Positions 1 to 8,390 of a stretch of DNA of 64,000 nt are shown here, piece after piece. Within the stretch, counting starts at the first letter, position 1. Every line of letters starts with the position of its first letter. Below the pieces are notes generated by a model. It searched no databases. It saw nothing but the letters and a program-made list of their open reading frames with translations, and had not been told where the DNA came from. Both the position numbers and the translations under genes were made by a program. This stretch comes from Paenibacillus montaniterrae (lineage in GTDB: Bacteria > Bacillota > Bacilli > Paenibacillales > Paenibacillaceae), in contig NZ_BOSE01000002.1 of the NCBI RefSeq assembly GCF_018403185.1, positions 1 to 64,000 of the forward strand, read 5' to 3'.

Positions 1-349
<349 letters not shown>

Positions 350-430
350 GTTTGTCTTGCTCATTGTATTTCGCTTTTATCAATGTTGACCGACGGGGCG
401 GCAACATTGATGGCAGTTCTTACTCGTTGT

Positions 431-448
431 TCAGTTTTCAAGGATCAA
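431..448 (-). promoter_or_regulatory. rRNA leader boxA-like antitermination element
   Basis: On the minus strand the leader has CCTTGAAAACTGA, close to the boxA form (TGCTCTTTGAAAACTGA) found in rRNA leaders and spacers of bacilli. It lies between the rRNA promoter and the 16S 5' end, where antitermination factors load. The call rests on motif and position only. Confidence 0.6.
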
Positions 449-493
449 TTTCTTTTCCCTCGTCACCAGCAATCTCTCGCGGCGACAAGAAAT

Positions 494-523
494 AATATAT
501 CATAGGGGGCGCCCATAATGCAA
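494..523 (-). promoter_or_regulatory. sigma-A promoter of the rRNA operon
   Basis: On the minus strand, -35 TTGCAT (523-518) and -10 TATATT (499-494) are separated by 18 bases. They sit about 145 nt upstream of the 16S 5' end. A GC-rich stretch fills the spacer. No second promoter could be placed between ypsA and this site. Confidence 0.65.
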
Positions 524-590
524 CCCTTTTTTCAAAAAAAGTTTTAAGTTTTTATTTATGCCTATTTGACTAGCATTATTGCTTATTCTT

Positions 591-1160
591 CTAGCTCTCG
601 TAATCCATCATTTGCAATGCCTCTTCCTCTATTATGACGTTAATATCATCTGCTGTAATCGTATAGAGAGGATAGTCGACGTTCTCTGCTTTTTTAATTG
701 CCTTTTCTTTTATAAATCTCGCCTTGCTCGCAGACGATTCTTCATCATAAAACAACAGCATGCCATCCGTTTTATTAAGCAGCAGCGTATCCCTCGCCTG
801 AAACTGCCACGGCCCGCTATACGGCTGTTTGCTCACAACAGCATAATGATCAAGCTTCGCTTTTATTTTGTTCCAATATTGCTGCTTGTCTTCATTCCAG
901 CCTTGTTCCTGATTAGCATAAGCGTGAATGATCGATACTTTTAGTTGAGGAAACATCTGCTCTCTAATTTGTATAGCCATTTCAGCAGCCCAAAGGTCAA
1001 AGCCGTATTGACCAGGAGTTATAATCCACTCCACGCCTTCTTCAATTAATGGGATCATCTTATTGATGCATGCTTTTCTAATATATTTTAATGCTTTATG
1101 CTTTTGGCTATAGATCCCCAGTTCATGAGCAGCATAGCCTGTTACTAATAAATTTTGCAT
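591..1160 (-). CDS. ypsA: YpsA, SLOG-family protein (DUF1273)
   Basis: A 189-residue protein matching YpsA of Bacillus in length and motifs: TGYAAHELGIYSQ near the N-terminus, then EGVEWIITPGQYGFDLWAAE (about residues 41-60), a Rossmann-like SLOG nucleotide-binding fold. In Bacillus YpsA is linked to cell-division control and is thought to bind ADP-ribose or a related nucleotide; that role is inherited from the family, not visible here. The start has a good ribosome binding site (AAGGAAGGG, 4-5 nt before ATG). It lies directly upstream of the rRNA promoter on the same strand. Confidence 0.9.
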   Translation of the reverse strand: MQNLLVTGYAAHELGIYSQKHKALKYIRKACINKMIPLIEEGVEWIITPGQYGFDLWAAEMAIQIREQMFPQLKVSIIHAYANQEQGWNEDKQQYWNKIKAKLDHYAVVSKQPYSGPWQFQARDTLLLNKTDGMLLFYDEESSASKARFIKEKAIKKAENVDYPLYTITADDINVIIEEEALQMMDYES

Positions 1161-1201
1161 AATTCCCTTCCTTGATCACCAATAATGATAAGAACACCTA
1201 C

Positions 1202-3130
1202 CTAAAATAGGTGGATGCTCAACATATTCCAATATAATAGAAAAAACGTATAGGCTAAGCTAATCAATGACAAGAATATTTTCCCAGCCGCTAATGCTAT
1301 TCTACCACTTTTGGCAAGCTTAATGCTGAAAATTATAGCATACACCGCTAAACCCGCTGCAAGCAAAGGAAGTGATGTTATTCCAAAGCTATATATTAGC
1401 GGGTAGCCATAGCTCATCTCCTTTATGCCAATTAATAATTGTAAAACAACATACACCGTAAACAGCATTGACATAAGCATAATGCTGCGAGAGATGGACC
1501 CCCTTGCTTTCTTGCTTACAATTACTCTCCAGCCTCTAACGCTATATCGAATAAGCCAGATCAGCAGAACAATGAGCCAAAATAACGCACCGCCCGCATA
1601 TATAAACAGTAGTGTAAAGGATTGCTGCCACCAGGAAACTCGCTCCATCGTTACTTTATCAATGCCCGTCATGACCGTTCGCCCGTCTTCCTCATGAAAC
1701 CAAATACGCTGCGTGCCATTTTGCTCCTGAAATATTTGATCGGCAATCTCACGGAACTGTACAGTTGCGTGACTAGCCAAATGCGGAAAATTTCCACTGA
1801 TCTGCAAGCCGTCATTGGTCGCCTTCACCTTATATGATGTGCCAAGCGTAAAAAGCCGAATCGATCTACCCCAGCCCTGTTTTGGTGCCAGTAAATAAGC
1901 ATACGTCCCTTCATATTGCTGAAGCTTATTAGCTTGTTGAATAGTTGGCACTAAATGCTGAGTACTGATTTGACCAGCTCCAGCGATTTGACTATGTTCG
2001 CTTTGCTCCAAGCTTTGCGCCGTTACTAGCTCTACAACCTGATCATGAAGCTTTGTTCCTGCATCCCCGCTGTTCGTCAAGACGAAAACTCCGAGCTGAG
2101 CAGCAGGATACAGCACTAATTTGGAGATAAAGCCTTCTACCTCCCCGGTATGCCAAACTATTTCCTGACCATCAGCCGCAAGATCAACATGAAAGCCGTA
2201 GCCAACTCCGTCCAGCATAGGATGTGAGCGGTATTGCGCTTGATGCATACGCGTGACCAGCTCAGGGGACAATATTGATTGTCCGTCATACGAGCCTTCA
2301 TTAAGATGAGCAATCATATAAGCCGCCATATCATTAGGCACTAAACTGATTGCCCCCGCTGTGGGAATATTCAAATGATCAGGCGGTATTGGAGTAAAGC
2401 CTGCTGATTCATCAAATGTGTAGGAGCGGCTTTCTGCTGGTCCTAGTCTGGCGCTGTTCATCTTCAGCGGCTTAAACAGCTGCTCTTGCATATAGTCGTC
2501 TAATGCTTGACCCGTCACCTGCTCGATTAAAAGCCCCGCCAAGCCATAACCAACATTGCTATAATCATATCTTGTTCCAGGCGCACGAACAGGAGGCTGC
2601 TTCTGAAAATACTGCTGCAAAAATGCTTCCGCCGAGCTTTGCCCCGCTGCAGACCTGGCGGTTAAATGATAAATGCCTTGATCCAGGCCCGCAGTATGAG
2701 TCAGCAAATGATGCAAGCTAATTGGCTGCTCTTTATAAAATGGCACCTGAAAGGATTTCAAATAATCGTTAATATTGCGATTCAAATCCACTTGTCCGCG
2801 ATCTACCAGCTGCATAACCGATGTCGCCGTAAAAGACTTCGTTAAGGAGCCAATTCTAATTAAAGTTGTTTCGGGGTCCATTGCGATTTGATTCTCTACA
2901 TCGCTATACCCATACCCCTTGCTAAAAATCATTTCCTCTCCATGAACAGCTAATACGACAGCGCCAGGAATGTTAAGCTCCTCCAACTGTTTCTCCATAA
3001 GCTGATCAACACTTGCCTCCAGCTCCAATTGCGCAGACGACGCTACACTATTATACGATTTAACAGGCAATACAGCCGACAACCAGATTAGTATAGCCAA
3101 ACATGCACAAGCAGCAGCTTTATTCAACAT
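1202..3130 (-). CDS. Membrane-anchored serine hydrolase (class C beta-lactamase / PBP4* family)
   Basis: A 642-residue protein with an N-terminal signal or anchor segment (residues 6-25). The beta-lactamase-like domain (about 35-370) has catalytic SLTK at 95-98, YSN at 190-192 and HTG at 327-329. A beta-rich linker follows, then four hydrophobic helices from about 505 to the C-terminus. HTG in place of KTG and the membrane tail are typical of the esterase/D-aminopeptidase side of the family, so the substrate may be a peptide, a D-amino-acid ester or a wall component rather than a beta-lactam. The active site should face outside. ATG is supported by GGAAGGTGAG. It is divergent from the two-component genes at 3324, which may control it. 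Confidence 0.85.
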   Translation of the reverse strand: MLNKAAACACLAILIWLSAVLPVKSYNSVASSAQLELEASVDQLMEKQLEELNIPGAVVLAVHGEEMIFSKGYGYSDVENQIAMDPETTLIRIGSLTKSFTATSVMQLVDRGQVDLNRNINDYLKSFQVPFYKEQPISLHHLLTHTAGLDQGIYHLTARSAAGQSSAEAFLQQYFQKQPPVRAPGTRYDYSNVGYGLAGLLIEQVTGQALDDYMQEQLFKPLKMNSARLGPAESRSYTFDESAGFTPIPPDHLNIPTAGAISLVPNDMAAYMIAHLNEGSYDGQSILSPELVTRMHQAQYRSHPMLDGVGYGFHVDLAADGQEIVWHTGEVEGFISKLVLYPAAQLGVFVLTNSGDAGTKLHDQVVELVTAQSLEQSEHSQIAGAGQISTQHLVPTIQQANKLQQYEGTYAYLLAPKQGWGRSIRLFTLGTSYKVKATNDGLQISGNFPHLASHATVQFREIADQIFQEQNGTQRIWFHEEDGRTVMTGIDKVTMERVSWWQQSFTLLFIYAGGALFWLIVLLIWLIRYSVRGWRVIVSKKARGSISRSIMLMSMLFTVYVVLQLLIGIKEMSYGYPLIYSFGITSLPLLAAGLAVYAIIFSIKLAKSGRIALAAGKIFLSLISLAYTFFLLYWNMLSIHLF

Positions 3131-3240
3131 TGCAGCCTCACCTTCCTCGCCTCTTTAAGTTTAAGCATTTAACTGAACTGTATCCCATCAATGCTTCTAT
3201 TTATGCTAAAGCATGATTCTTTCTCTCGCCTATCTCGAAT

Positions 3241-3257
3241 CTTAAATTTACCTTAAA
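3241..3257 (+). promoter_or_regulatory. Candidate OmpR-type operator (11-nt direct repeat)
   Basis: CTTAAA occurs twice with an 11-nt period (3241-3246 and 3252-3257) in the 193-bp divergent intergenic region. OmpR/PhoB-type regulators bind such direct repeats one helical turn apart. It is a plausible autoregulatory site for the response regulator at 3324, but AT-rich spacers give chance matches. Confidence 0.3.
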
Positions 3258-3323
3258 TAAAAGGATGGTGAGCTTATTGCAAGAAAGTATTAAGCAACAG
3301 GCATAAACTAAGGAGGAATCAGG

Positions 3324-4040
3324 ATGAGACGATCCGTCCTGCTGGTTGATGATGAACCAGAAATACTAGAGCTGCTCACACTATTTTTAGAGAAAGAACA
3401 ATTTCACATTGTTACTGCGCAAAATGGGCTTGAAGCGTGGGATTATGTCAGAACCAGAGCATTTGATCTAGTCGTGCTCGATATTATGATGCCCAAACTG
3501 GATGGACTGCAGCTTTTGAAGCTGCTGCGCCAGGATTACAAGCTGCCCGTTATTTTGCTGTCAGCCAAAAGTGATGACAGCAATAAAATATTAGGCTTGG
3601 GTCTCGGCGCAGATGATTTTATCGCCAAGCCCTTTAACCCTTTGGAGGTCGTCGCACGCATATTAGCAATGTTGAGACGAACATATGAATTTAATGAACC
3701 GCAAGCTGCCAAGCCAATTGTTGAGCCAACTATTGAAATCGGCTCGCTAAAACTTGTCGGCTCAGATTGTGCTCTATATAAGGAAGGTCGGGCAATCCAA
3801 CTGACAGCAATGGAATACCGCATACTGAAGGCTTTTATGGAAGCGCCGGGCCGCATCTTTACGAAAAAACAATTGTTCGAGCAGGTTTGGTCGGATTTTT
3901 ATCAAGAAGATGCCAATACGATTATGGTTCACATTTCGCGTCTGCGGGATAAAATCGAGGATCAGCCGAAGGAACCTGTCTACATCAAAACGATTCGCGG
4001 ACTAGGCTATCGCTTTGCGAAAAGGGAGGAATTTAAGTGA
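3324..4040 (+). CDS. OmpR/PhoB-family response regulator
   Basis: A 238-residue regulator. The receiver domain (about 4-116) has the acidic pair D9-D10, phospho-acceptor D53 (VVLDIMMPKLDG) and the K102 switch lysine. A PhoB-type winged helix (about 135-233) ends in the usual IRGLGYRF motif. The ribosome binding site AAGGAGG lies 7 nt before ATG. It overlaps the kinase gene by four bases, so the two are translationally coupled. The stimulus is unknown. The divergent serine hydrolase suggests a cell-envelope signal, which is inference. Confidence 0.93.
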   Translation: MRRSVLLVDDEPEILELLTLFLEKEQFHIVTAQNGLEAWDYVRTRAFDLVVLDIMMPKLDGLQLLKLLRQDYKLPVILLSAKSDDSNKILGLGLGADDFIAKPFNPLEVVARILAMLRRTYEFNEPQAAKPIVEPTIEIGSLKLVGSDCALYKEGRAIQLTAMEYRILKAFMEAPGRIFTKKQLFEQVWSDFYQEDANTIMVHISRLRDKIEDQPKEPVYIKTIRGLGYRFAKREEFK

Positions 4041-5104
4041 AGCAAAGCTCTCTTTTTCATAGGCTGACAAAGTCCTATGTCTTATTTATGCTATCTTCCG
4101 GCGCAGTCTGCCTGCTGTTTGCATTTTTCATGCTTCGCTCCTCGCTTATCAATATTGAAATTTCGTTAGGTTGGCTGCTTGTCTTTCTGCTTCTGATCGG
4201 CATGAATGTCGCGATCTACAGTCTGTGGACGGCCAAACGCATTACACGCCCGCTGGAAACCATTGCAAAGTCGCTGCAAGGCATGGCTGAGGGACAATAT
4301 CATCAAAGGCTGGCAATTGATGCAGGCTATGAATTTTCAATCATTCAGCAGCACTTCAATGCACTGGTAGAAAAACTGCAGCAGGCGCAGGAGGAAAATG
4401 CTCGCCTCGAGAACAGCAAGCAGCAAATGCTGGCTGATCTTTCGCATGATCTGAGAACGCCCATTACAACGATTCAAGGCTATGCCAAAGCACTTCAGCT
4501 CGGCTATGCTCAAAATGAGGAAAAAAGAGCGGCTTACATTGAGCTCATCTATAACAAATCCATTTACGTAACCTCGCTAGTCGAACAAATCTTCAATCTG
4601 GCTACCTTGAACAGAGCCGACTATCCGTATGAGCCGAAGCATGAGGATATCGCCGAGCTGCTGAGAGAAATAGCAGCCCACTATTATGATCAGTTTCTTG
4701 AGAAGAGCTTCAGCGTGCAGCTCGACATTGCTGAAGCTGAACTACTGCATTGGTATGATCCTGTTCTGATGCGCAGAGCGATCTCCAACCTGCTGTCGAA
4801 TGCGCTAGTCCACAATCCGCCAGGCACGAGCATAGCGCTGCGGCTTGCGGAAGCAGAGCAGCATATCGAAATCACGATAACCGACGACGGCGAAGAAATT
4901 CCCGATGCAGTAAAGCCAGTGCTGTTCGATTCCTTTATTAGAGGGGACGCATCAAGAAAAAGTGGTGGCGGCAGTGGGCTTGGACTTTCAATCGCCAATA
5001 AAATCGTCGGCTTGCATCAGGGAACACTTACTCTGCATACTGCAAATGGCTGCAAAACCTTTACGATCCGTCTGCCCAAGCTAATCCCTCCTGATCAAAA
5101 ATGA
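4037..5104 (+). CDS. HAMP-type sensor histidine kinase
   Basis: A 355-residue kinase starting at GTG (4037), inside the stop region of the regulator gene, with GGGAGGA upstream. Two hydrophobic segments (about 15-35 and 44-64) are separated by fewer than ten residues. A HAMP segment follows, then HisKA with phospho-accepting H137 (DLSHDLRTP), an N-box (ISNLLSNALVHN), a G1 box (TDDGEEIP) and a G2 box (GGGSGLGLSIA). The extracellular loop is almost absent, so this is an intramembrane-sensing kinase of the BceS/LiaS size class, although no ABC exporter gene lies beside it. It is the partner of the 3324 regulator. Confidence 0.92.
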   Translation: MKQSSLFHRLTKSYVLFMLSSGAVCLLFAFFMLRSSLINIEISLGWLLVFLLLIGMNVAIYSLWTAKRITRPLETIAKSLQGMAEGQYHQRLAIDAGYEFSIIQQHFNALVEKLQQAQEENARLENSKQQMLADLSHDLRTPITTIQGYAKALQLGYAQNEEKRAAYIELIYNKSIYVTSLVEQIFNLATLNRADYPYEPKHEDIAELLREIAAHYYDQFLEKSFSVQLDIAEAELLHWYDPVLMRRAISNLLSNALVHNPPGTSIALRLAEAEQHIEITITDDGEEIPDAVKPVLFDSFIRGDASRKSGGGSGLGLSIANKIVGLHQGTLTLHTANGCKTFTIRLPKLIPPDQK

Positions 5105-5108
5105 TAAG

Positions 5109-5275
5109 CTAGGGCGTGTATACACCCCCGCTTAGGGGTATCTTACACCGCCTGTTCGCCCCCTGCTTCGTTGCCTTTCCTTGACGTACACCCGGTACGC
5201 CTTCGAAAAAGCGCCTGGCATGGAACGAACATTCGGCATAATCTGCTCCCTTCTGAGTTTGCATACACGCCCTAG
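5109..5275. repeat. TIR-bounded 167-bp element (MITE-like)
   Basis: The 13-mer CTAGGGCGTGTAT at 5109-5121 is repeated in exact inverted orientation at 5263-5275. These bound a 167-bp insert between the kinase and the glutaminase gene. The arms extend imperfectly on the inner side. The insert holds a 35-codon minus-strand frame with its own ribosome binding site. The layout fits a miniature inverted-repeat element or a stranded IS end. No target duplication is obvious beyond TA-rich flanks. The other reading is a transcription terminator with a very long loop. Confidence 0.5.
5132..5239 (-). CDS. Possible 35-residue basic peptide inside the TIR element
   Basis: A short frame begins at ATG 5239, preceded by AGAAGGGAG six nt upstream. 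It encodes a 35-residue, arginine- and lysine-rich peptide starting MPNVRSMPGAFSKAYR and ending GVRYP, with the stop just inside the other inverted repeat. It fills most of the element, and the ribosome binding site is good. It may also be the decayed start of a transposase frame. I recognise no family. Confidence 0.3.
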   Translation of the reverse strand: MPNVRSMPGAFSKAYRVYVKERQRSRGRTGGVRYP

Positions 5276-5361
5276 TAGACAAAAGCTCTGCTGATAAAAT
5301 ACTATAAAAAAAGCAAGAATATTAGCTAGGAAGCTTGAAAATCCAGAAAGGAGGAGCGGCA

Positions 5362-6315
5362 GTGAGCTACATAAAATTGCACGACCGACTCCCGAATATC
5401 GAGCACAATCTTCAGATGTGGGTAGAGCAGTGCAAGCAGCAATGCCATGGCGGCAAGGTCGCATCCTATATTCCAGAGCTTGCGAAAGGAAATAAACAAG
5501 CACTCGGTATCGTAATGATGGATGCGTATGGTGAACAATGCAGTGCCGGCGATATTCAAACTGTGTTCACATTACAAAGCATATCGAAGGTTTTCTCGCT
5601 CTTGCTTGCTCTAATGGACAATGGCGAAGAAATTGTATTTCATAAAGTAGGGATGGAGCCAACAGGAGACAGCTTCAACTCTATGCTCAAATTAGAGCTG
5701 GTACAGCCGGGGATACCATTCAATCCGCTAATAAATGCGGGAGCAATCGCCGTTTCTTCCTTAATTCAAGGAAGCTCGCAAAAGCATAAATTGGAGCGCG
5801 TGCTGCAATTTTTTCGGAAATGCGCCCACAATGACAGCCTGCAGTTTAATGAGCAGGTTTATCAGTCAGAGCTGCATTCTGCGGATTTGAATCGTTCGAT
5901 GGCTTATTTTTTAAAGGATAACGGGGTACTCGAGCATAGTGTGGATGATGTGCTCGATATTTACTTCAGACACTGCTCCATTGACGTGAGCGTTAAAGAT
6001 TTAGCGCGCATGGGCCTGCTGCTTGCCTATAATGGAACAGATCCGATTACTGGAGAACAGCTTATTCCGAAACGCTATGTGCAAATTGCCAAATCATTTA
6101 TGGTAACATGCGGCATGTACAACGCGTCTGGGCAGTTTGCGATTCAGGTTGGACTGCCTGCGAAAAGCGGAGTGTCTGGCGGTATTTTAACCCTTATTCC
6201 CGGAGCAATTGGAATCGGTGTAGTTGGACCAGCGTTAAATAGTAAAGGAAACAGCATCGCAGGAGTTGAGCTGCTGGAAAAGCTGTCCAATGCATACGAC
6301 CTGAGCATGTTTTAA
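5362..6315 (+). CDS. glsA: Glutaminase (GlsA)
   Basis: This enzyme hydrolyses L-glutamine to glutamate and ammonia in the cytosol. The serine-dependent glutaminase fold is shown by QSISKVFSLLLAL (catalytic S73-x-x-K76 from the chosen start), PFNPLINAGAIAVSSLI and a late glycine-rich block with SGVSGGILTLIPG. The GTG at 5362 is chosen because AAAGGAGG lies seven nt before it. An in-frame TTG 27 nt earlier has no such signal. The resulting 317 residues fit the family (about 305-330). It stands alone between the TIR element and a convergent ABC exporter. Confidence 0.92.
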   Translation: MSYIKLHDRLPNIEHNLQMWVEQCKQQCHGGKVASYIPELAKGNKQALGIVMMDAYGEQCSAGDIQTVFTLQSISKVFSLLLALMDNGEEIVFHKVGMEPTGDSFNSMLKLELVQPGIPFNPLINAGAIAVSSLIQGSSQKHKLERVLQFFRKCAHNDSLQFNEQVYQSELHSADLNRSMAYFLKDNGVLEHSVDDVLDIYFRHCSIDVSVKDLARMGLLLAYNGTDPITGEQLIPKRYVQIAKSFMVTCGMYNASGQFAIQVGLPAKSGVSGGILTLIPGAIGIGVVGPALNSKGNSIAGVELLEKLSNAYDLSMF

Positions 6316-6320
6316 ATAAT

Positions 6321-6434
6321 AAGCACGGAGATAGTGATCTGTAAGCCTCTTTCGCATGGTTAATCTGTACGCCTCTTTGCATGGTTAAAGTGAGGTTTAA
6401 ATAATCTGGGCAACGACAGCCCATCTCCGTGCTT
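6321..6434. repeat. 12-bp inverted repeat enclosing a tandem 25/26-bp duplication
   Basis: AAGCACGGAGAT (6321-6332) and ATCTCCGTGCTT (6423-6434) are perfect inverted copies 90 nt apart. Between them a 26-bp unit (6337-6362) is followed head to tail by a 25-bp near copy (6363-6387) that differs by one substitution and one deletion. It lies between convergent glsA and the ABC gene, where a two-way terminator is expected; each outer arm ends in a short T-rich tract. The internal duplication is unexplained. Confidence 0.55.
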
Positions 6435-6452
6435 TAGTTTATTATCGAGGCC

Positions 6453-8390
6453 TTAAGCCTCGAGCATCTGCTGACCTAGCACTAATTTGCGATACAGCCC
6501 TTCCTGTCTGGAAAGCTGTTCATGCGATCCGATTTGCGAGATTTTTCCCTTCTCCAGCACAATAATTTTATTTGCCTGTGTAATTGTATTAAGACGGTGC
6601 GCGATAACGAATGATGTTCTGCCGGCCATTAAACGCTGCAGCGCCTCTTGGATTTTAATTTCAGTGACCGTATCGATGCTGCTGGTCGCCTCATCCAGAA
6701 TTAAAATCGCCGGATCGGCAATCAGTGCGCGTGCGATCGCAATCAACTGCTTCTGTCCTTGACTAATGCCCGCTCCGCCAAGCTTAAGCTCAGTGTTATA
6801 GCCATCCTTCAAGCGCATGATGAAGGAATGCGCATTGGCCATTCTCGCGGCCTCATACACCTCTTCATCGCTAGCATCGAGGCGCCCGTAGCGAATATTT
6901 TCCAAAATCGTGCCTTCAAACAGATAAGGGTCCTGCAAAACAAACGCCATATGCGAGCGCAAGCTTTCTCTTGTGTACTGGGCTATATTTTTGCCATCAA
7001 TTAAAATCGCACCGTTTGTCGGCTCATAGAAACGCGATAGCAATGAAATTAGCGTTGTTTTGCCAGCTCCCGTCGGCCCTACAAACGCAACCATTTCCCC
7101 AGCATTTACATCAAAGCTCGCTTGCTGAATAATAGGCTGCCCTTCATCATACTGAAAATCAACCTGCTGAAACGATACATTGCCGACAACCTTGGCAAGC
7201 GGCTTCGCTTCCCGCTCATCCTGCACCTCAAGCGGCTCATCCAAAATATGAAATACCCGCTCCGCACCGGCAATTGCAGACAGCAACGTATTCCATTGAT
7301 TCGCCAAATCATTAAGCGGCCGCGTAAATTGTCTGGAATACTCCGCAAAAATAATGATCGTTCCGACCGTAACCGAATCGGTCCAAATTGATAACAAAGC
7401 CCCAACTCCAACGATTAAAGCAAAGCTTAATGAATTCAAGCCGTTCATCAGCTTTGGAATAAAGCCGGAAATAGTCTGCGCCCAGAAGCCGGACAGCATT
7501 ATTTTCTCATTGCGATCCTTAAAGCCTTCGATCACTTCATTTTCCTGCGCGAATGCTTTAATAATTTTTTGCCCGGACAGCGTTTCTTCCACGAAGCCGT
7601 TTAGAGATCCCAAGCTTTTTTGCTGCATGCGAAACAGTCTGCTCGTGCGGCTCGAGATCCATTTCATGCCGAGAAACATTAGCGGAATCACGATAAAGGT
7701 AAGCAGCGTTAAAATCGGACTTAAGCTGAGCATGACAAAAACAATTCCGATTAGCGTCAACGTGCTTGAGCAAATTTGAATAAAGGAGCTATTCATAGAT
7801 GAGCTAATATTTTCTATATCATTGCTGGCGCGGCTCATCAAATCCCCTTGCTGCCGCTTTGTAAAAAATGAAATCGGCAAGCGATGGAACTGGGCAAACA
7901 AGTCAGTTCTCAGCTTGTAAACGGTTTGCTGAGAAACCTGAATCATCCATATGTTTTGCAGCCACGCCGACAAGGCTTGCAGCAAATAAATCGCAGCCGT
8001 CACAACTAGCATCAAAAGCAAGCCTTCCTTAGCCTCAATAATGTAATGATCGACAATATGCCCGACCATATACGGGCCAAGCAAAGTTAATGCCGTTCCC
8101 AGCACAACCATAAGCAATACCGCGATTAACCGCATACGATAAGCGGCCAAATAGCTCCAAATTCTTTTGAGCGTGCCCCACATATTTTGCGAGCGCTTTG
8201 CTTGCTCAGGCGCCCGGCCTGGTGCTCCGCCCAAGCCCAGCCCTTTATATTTGCTTTGAGCTGCTCCACTTTCTTCTTCAGCCAACAATGAATTTGGCTT
8301 TTCATAACGAAACGGCAGCATAAAAAAGTGCTTAATGCGGCTGAAGCCTGTTAAGGTGCGGTCAGCTCGCGTGTTGTCGGGTTGGTCCAT
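6453..8390 (-). CDS. ABC exporter half-transporter, subunit 2 (degenerate signature)
   Basis: A 645-residue fused permease-ATPase: a cytosolic extension (1-75), six membrane helices (about 85-370) and a nucleotide-binding domain (about 400-640). The domain has Walker A GPTGAGKT, Q-loop VLQDPY, Walker B LILDEATSSID with the catalytic glutamate, and H-loop AHRLNT. The signature is ISQGQ instead of LSGGQ. That pairs with defects in the partner gene, as in heterodimeric exporters such as BmrC/BmrD or TM287/288. The start overlaps the upstream gene by 40 nt and has GGAAAGGAG 11 nt before ATG. The likely role is multidrug or lipid/peptide export from the inner membrane; the substrate is not readable. 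Confidence 0.88.
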   Translation of the reverse strand: MDQPDNTRADRTLTGFSRIKHFFMLPFRYEKPNSLLAEEESGAAQSKYKGLGLGGAPGRAPEQAKRSQNMWGTLKRIWSYLAAYRMRLIAVLLMVVLGTALTLLGPYMVGHIVDHYIIEAKEGLLLMLVVTAAIYLLQALSAWLQNIWMIQVSQQTVYKLRTDLFAQFHRLPISFFTKRQQGDLMSRASNDIENISSSMNSSFIQICSSTLTLIGIVFVMLSLSPILTLLTFIVIPLMFLGMKWISSRTSRLFRMQQKSLGSLNGFVEETLSGQKIIKAFAQENEVIEGFKDRNEKIMLSGFWAQTISGFIPKLMNGLNSLSFALIVGVGALLSIWTDSVTVGTIIIFAEYSRQFTRPLNDLANQWNTLLSAIAGAERVFHILDEPLEVQDEREAKPLAKVVGNVSFQQVDFQYDEGQPIIQQASFDVNAGEMVAFVGPTGAGKTTLISLLSRFYEPTNGAILIDGKNIAQYTRESLRSHMAFVLQDPYLFEGTILENIRYGRLDASDEEVYEAARMANAHSFIMRLKDGYNTELKLGGAGISQGQKQLIAIARALIADPAILILDEATSSIDTVTEIKIQEALQRLMAGRTSFVIAHRLNTITQANKIIVLEKGKISQIGSHEQLSRQEGLYRKLVLGQQMLEA

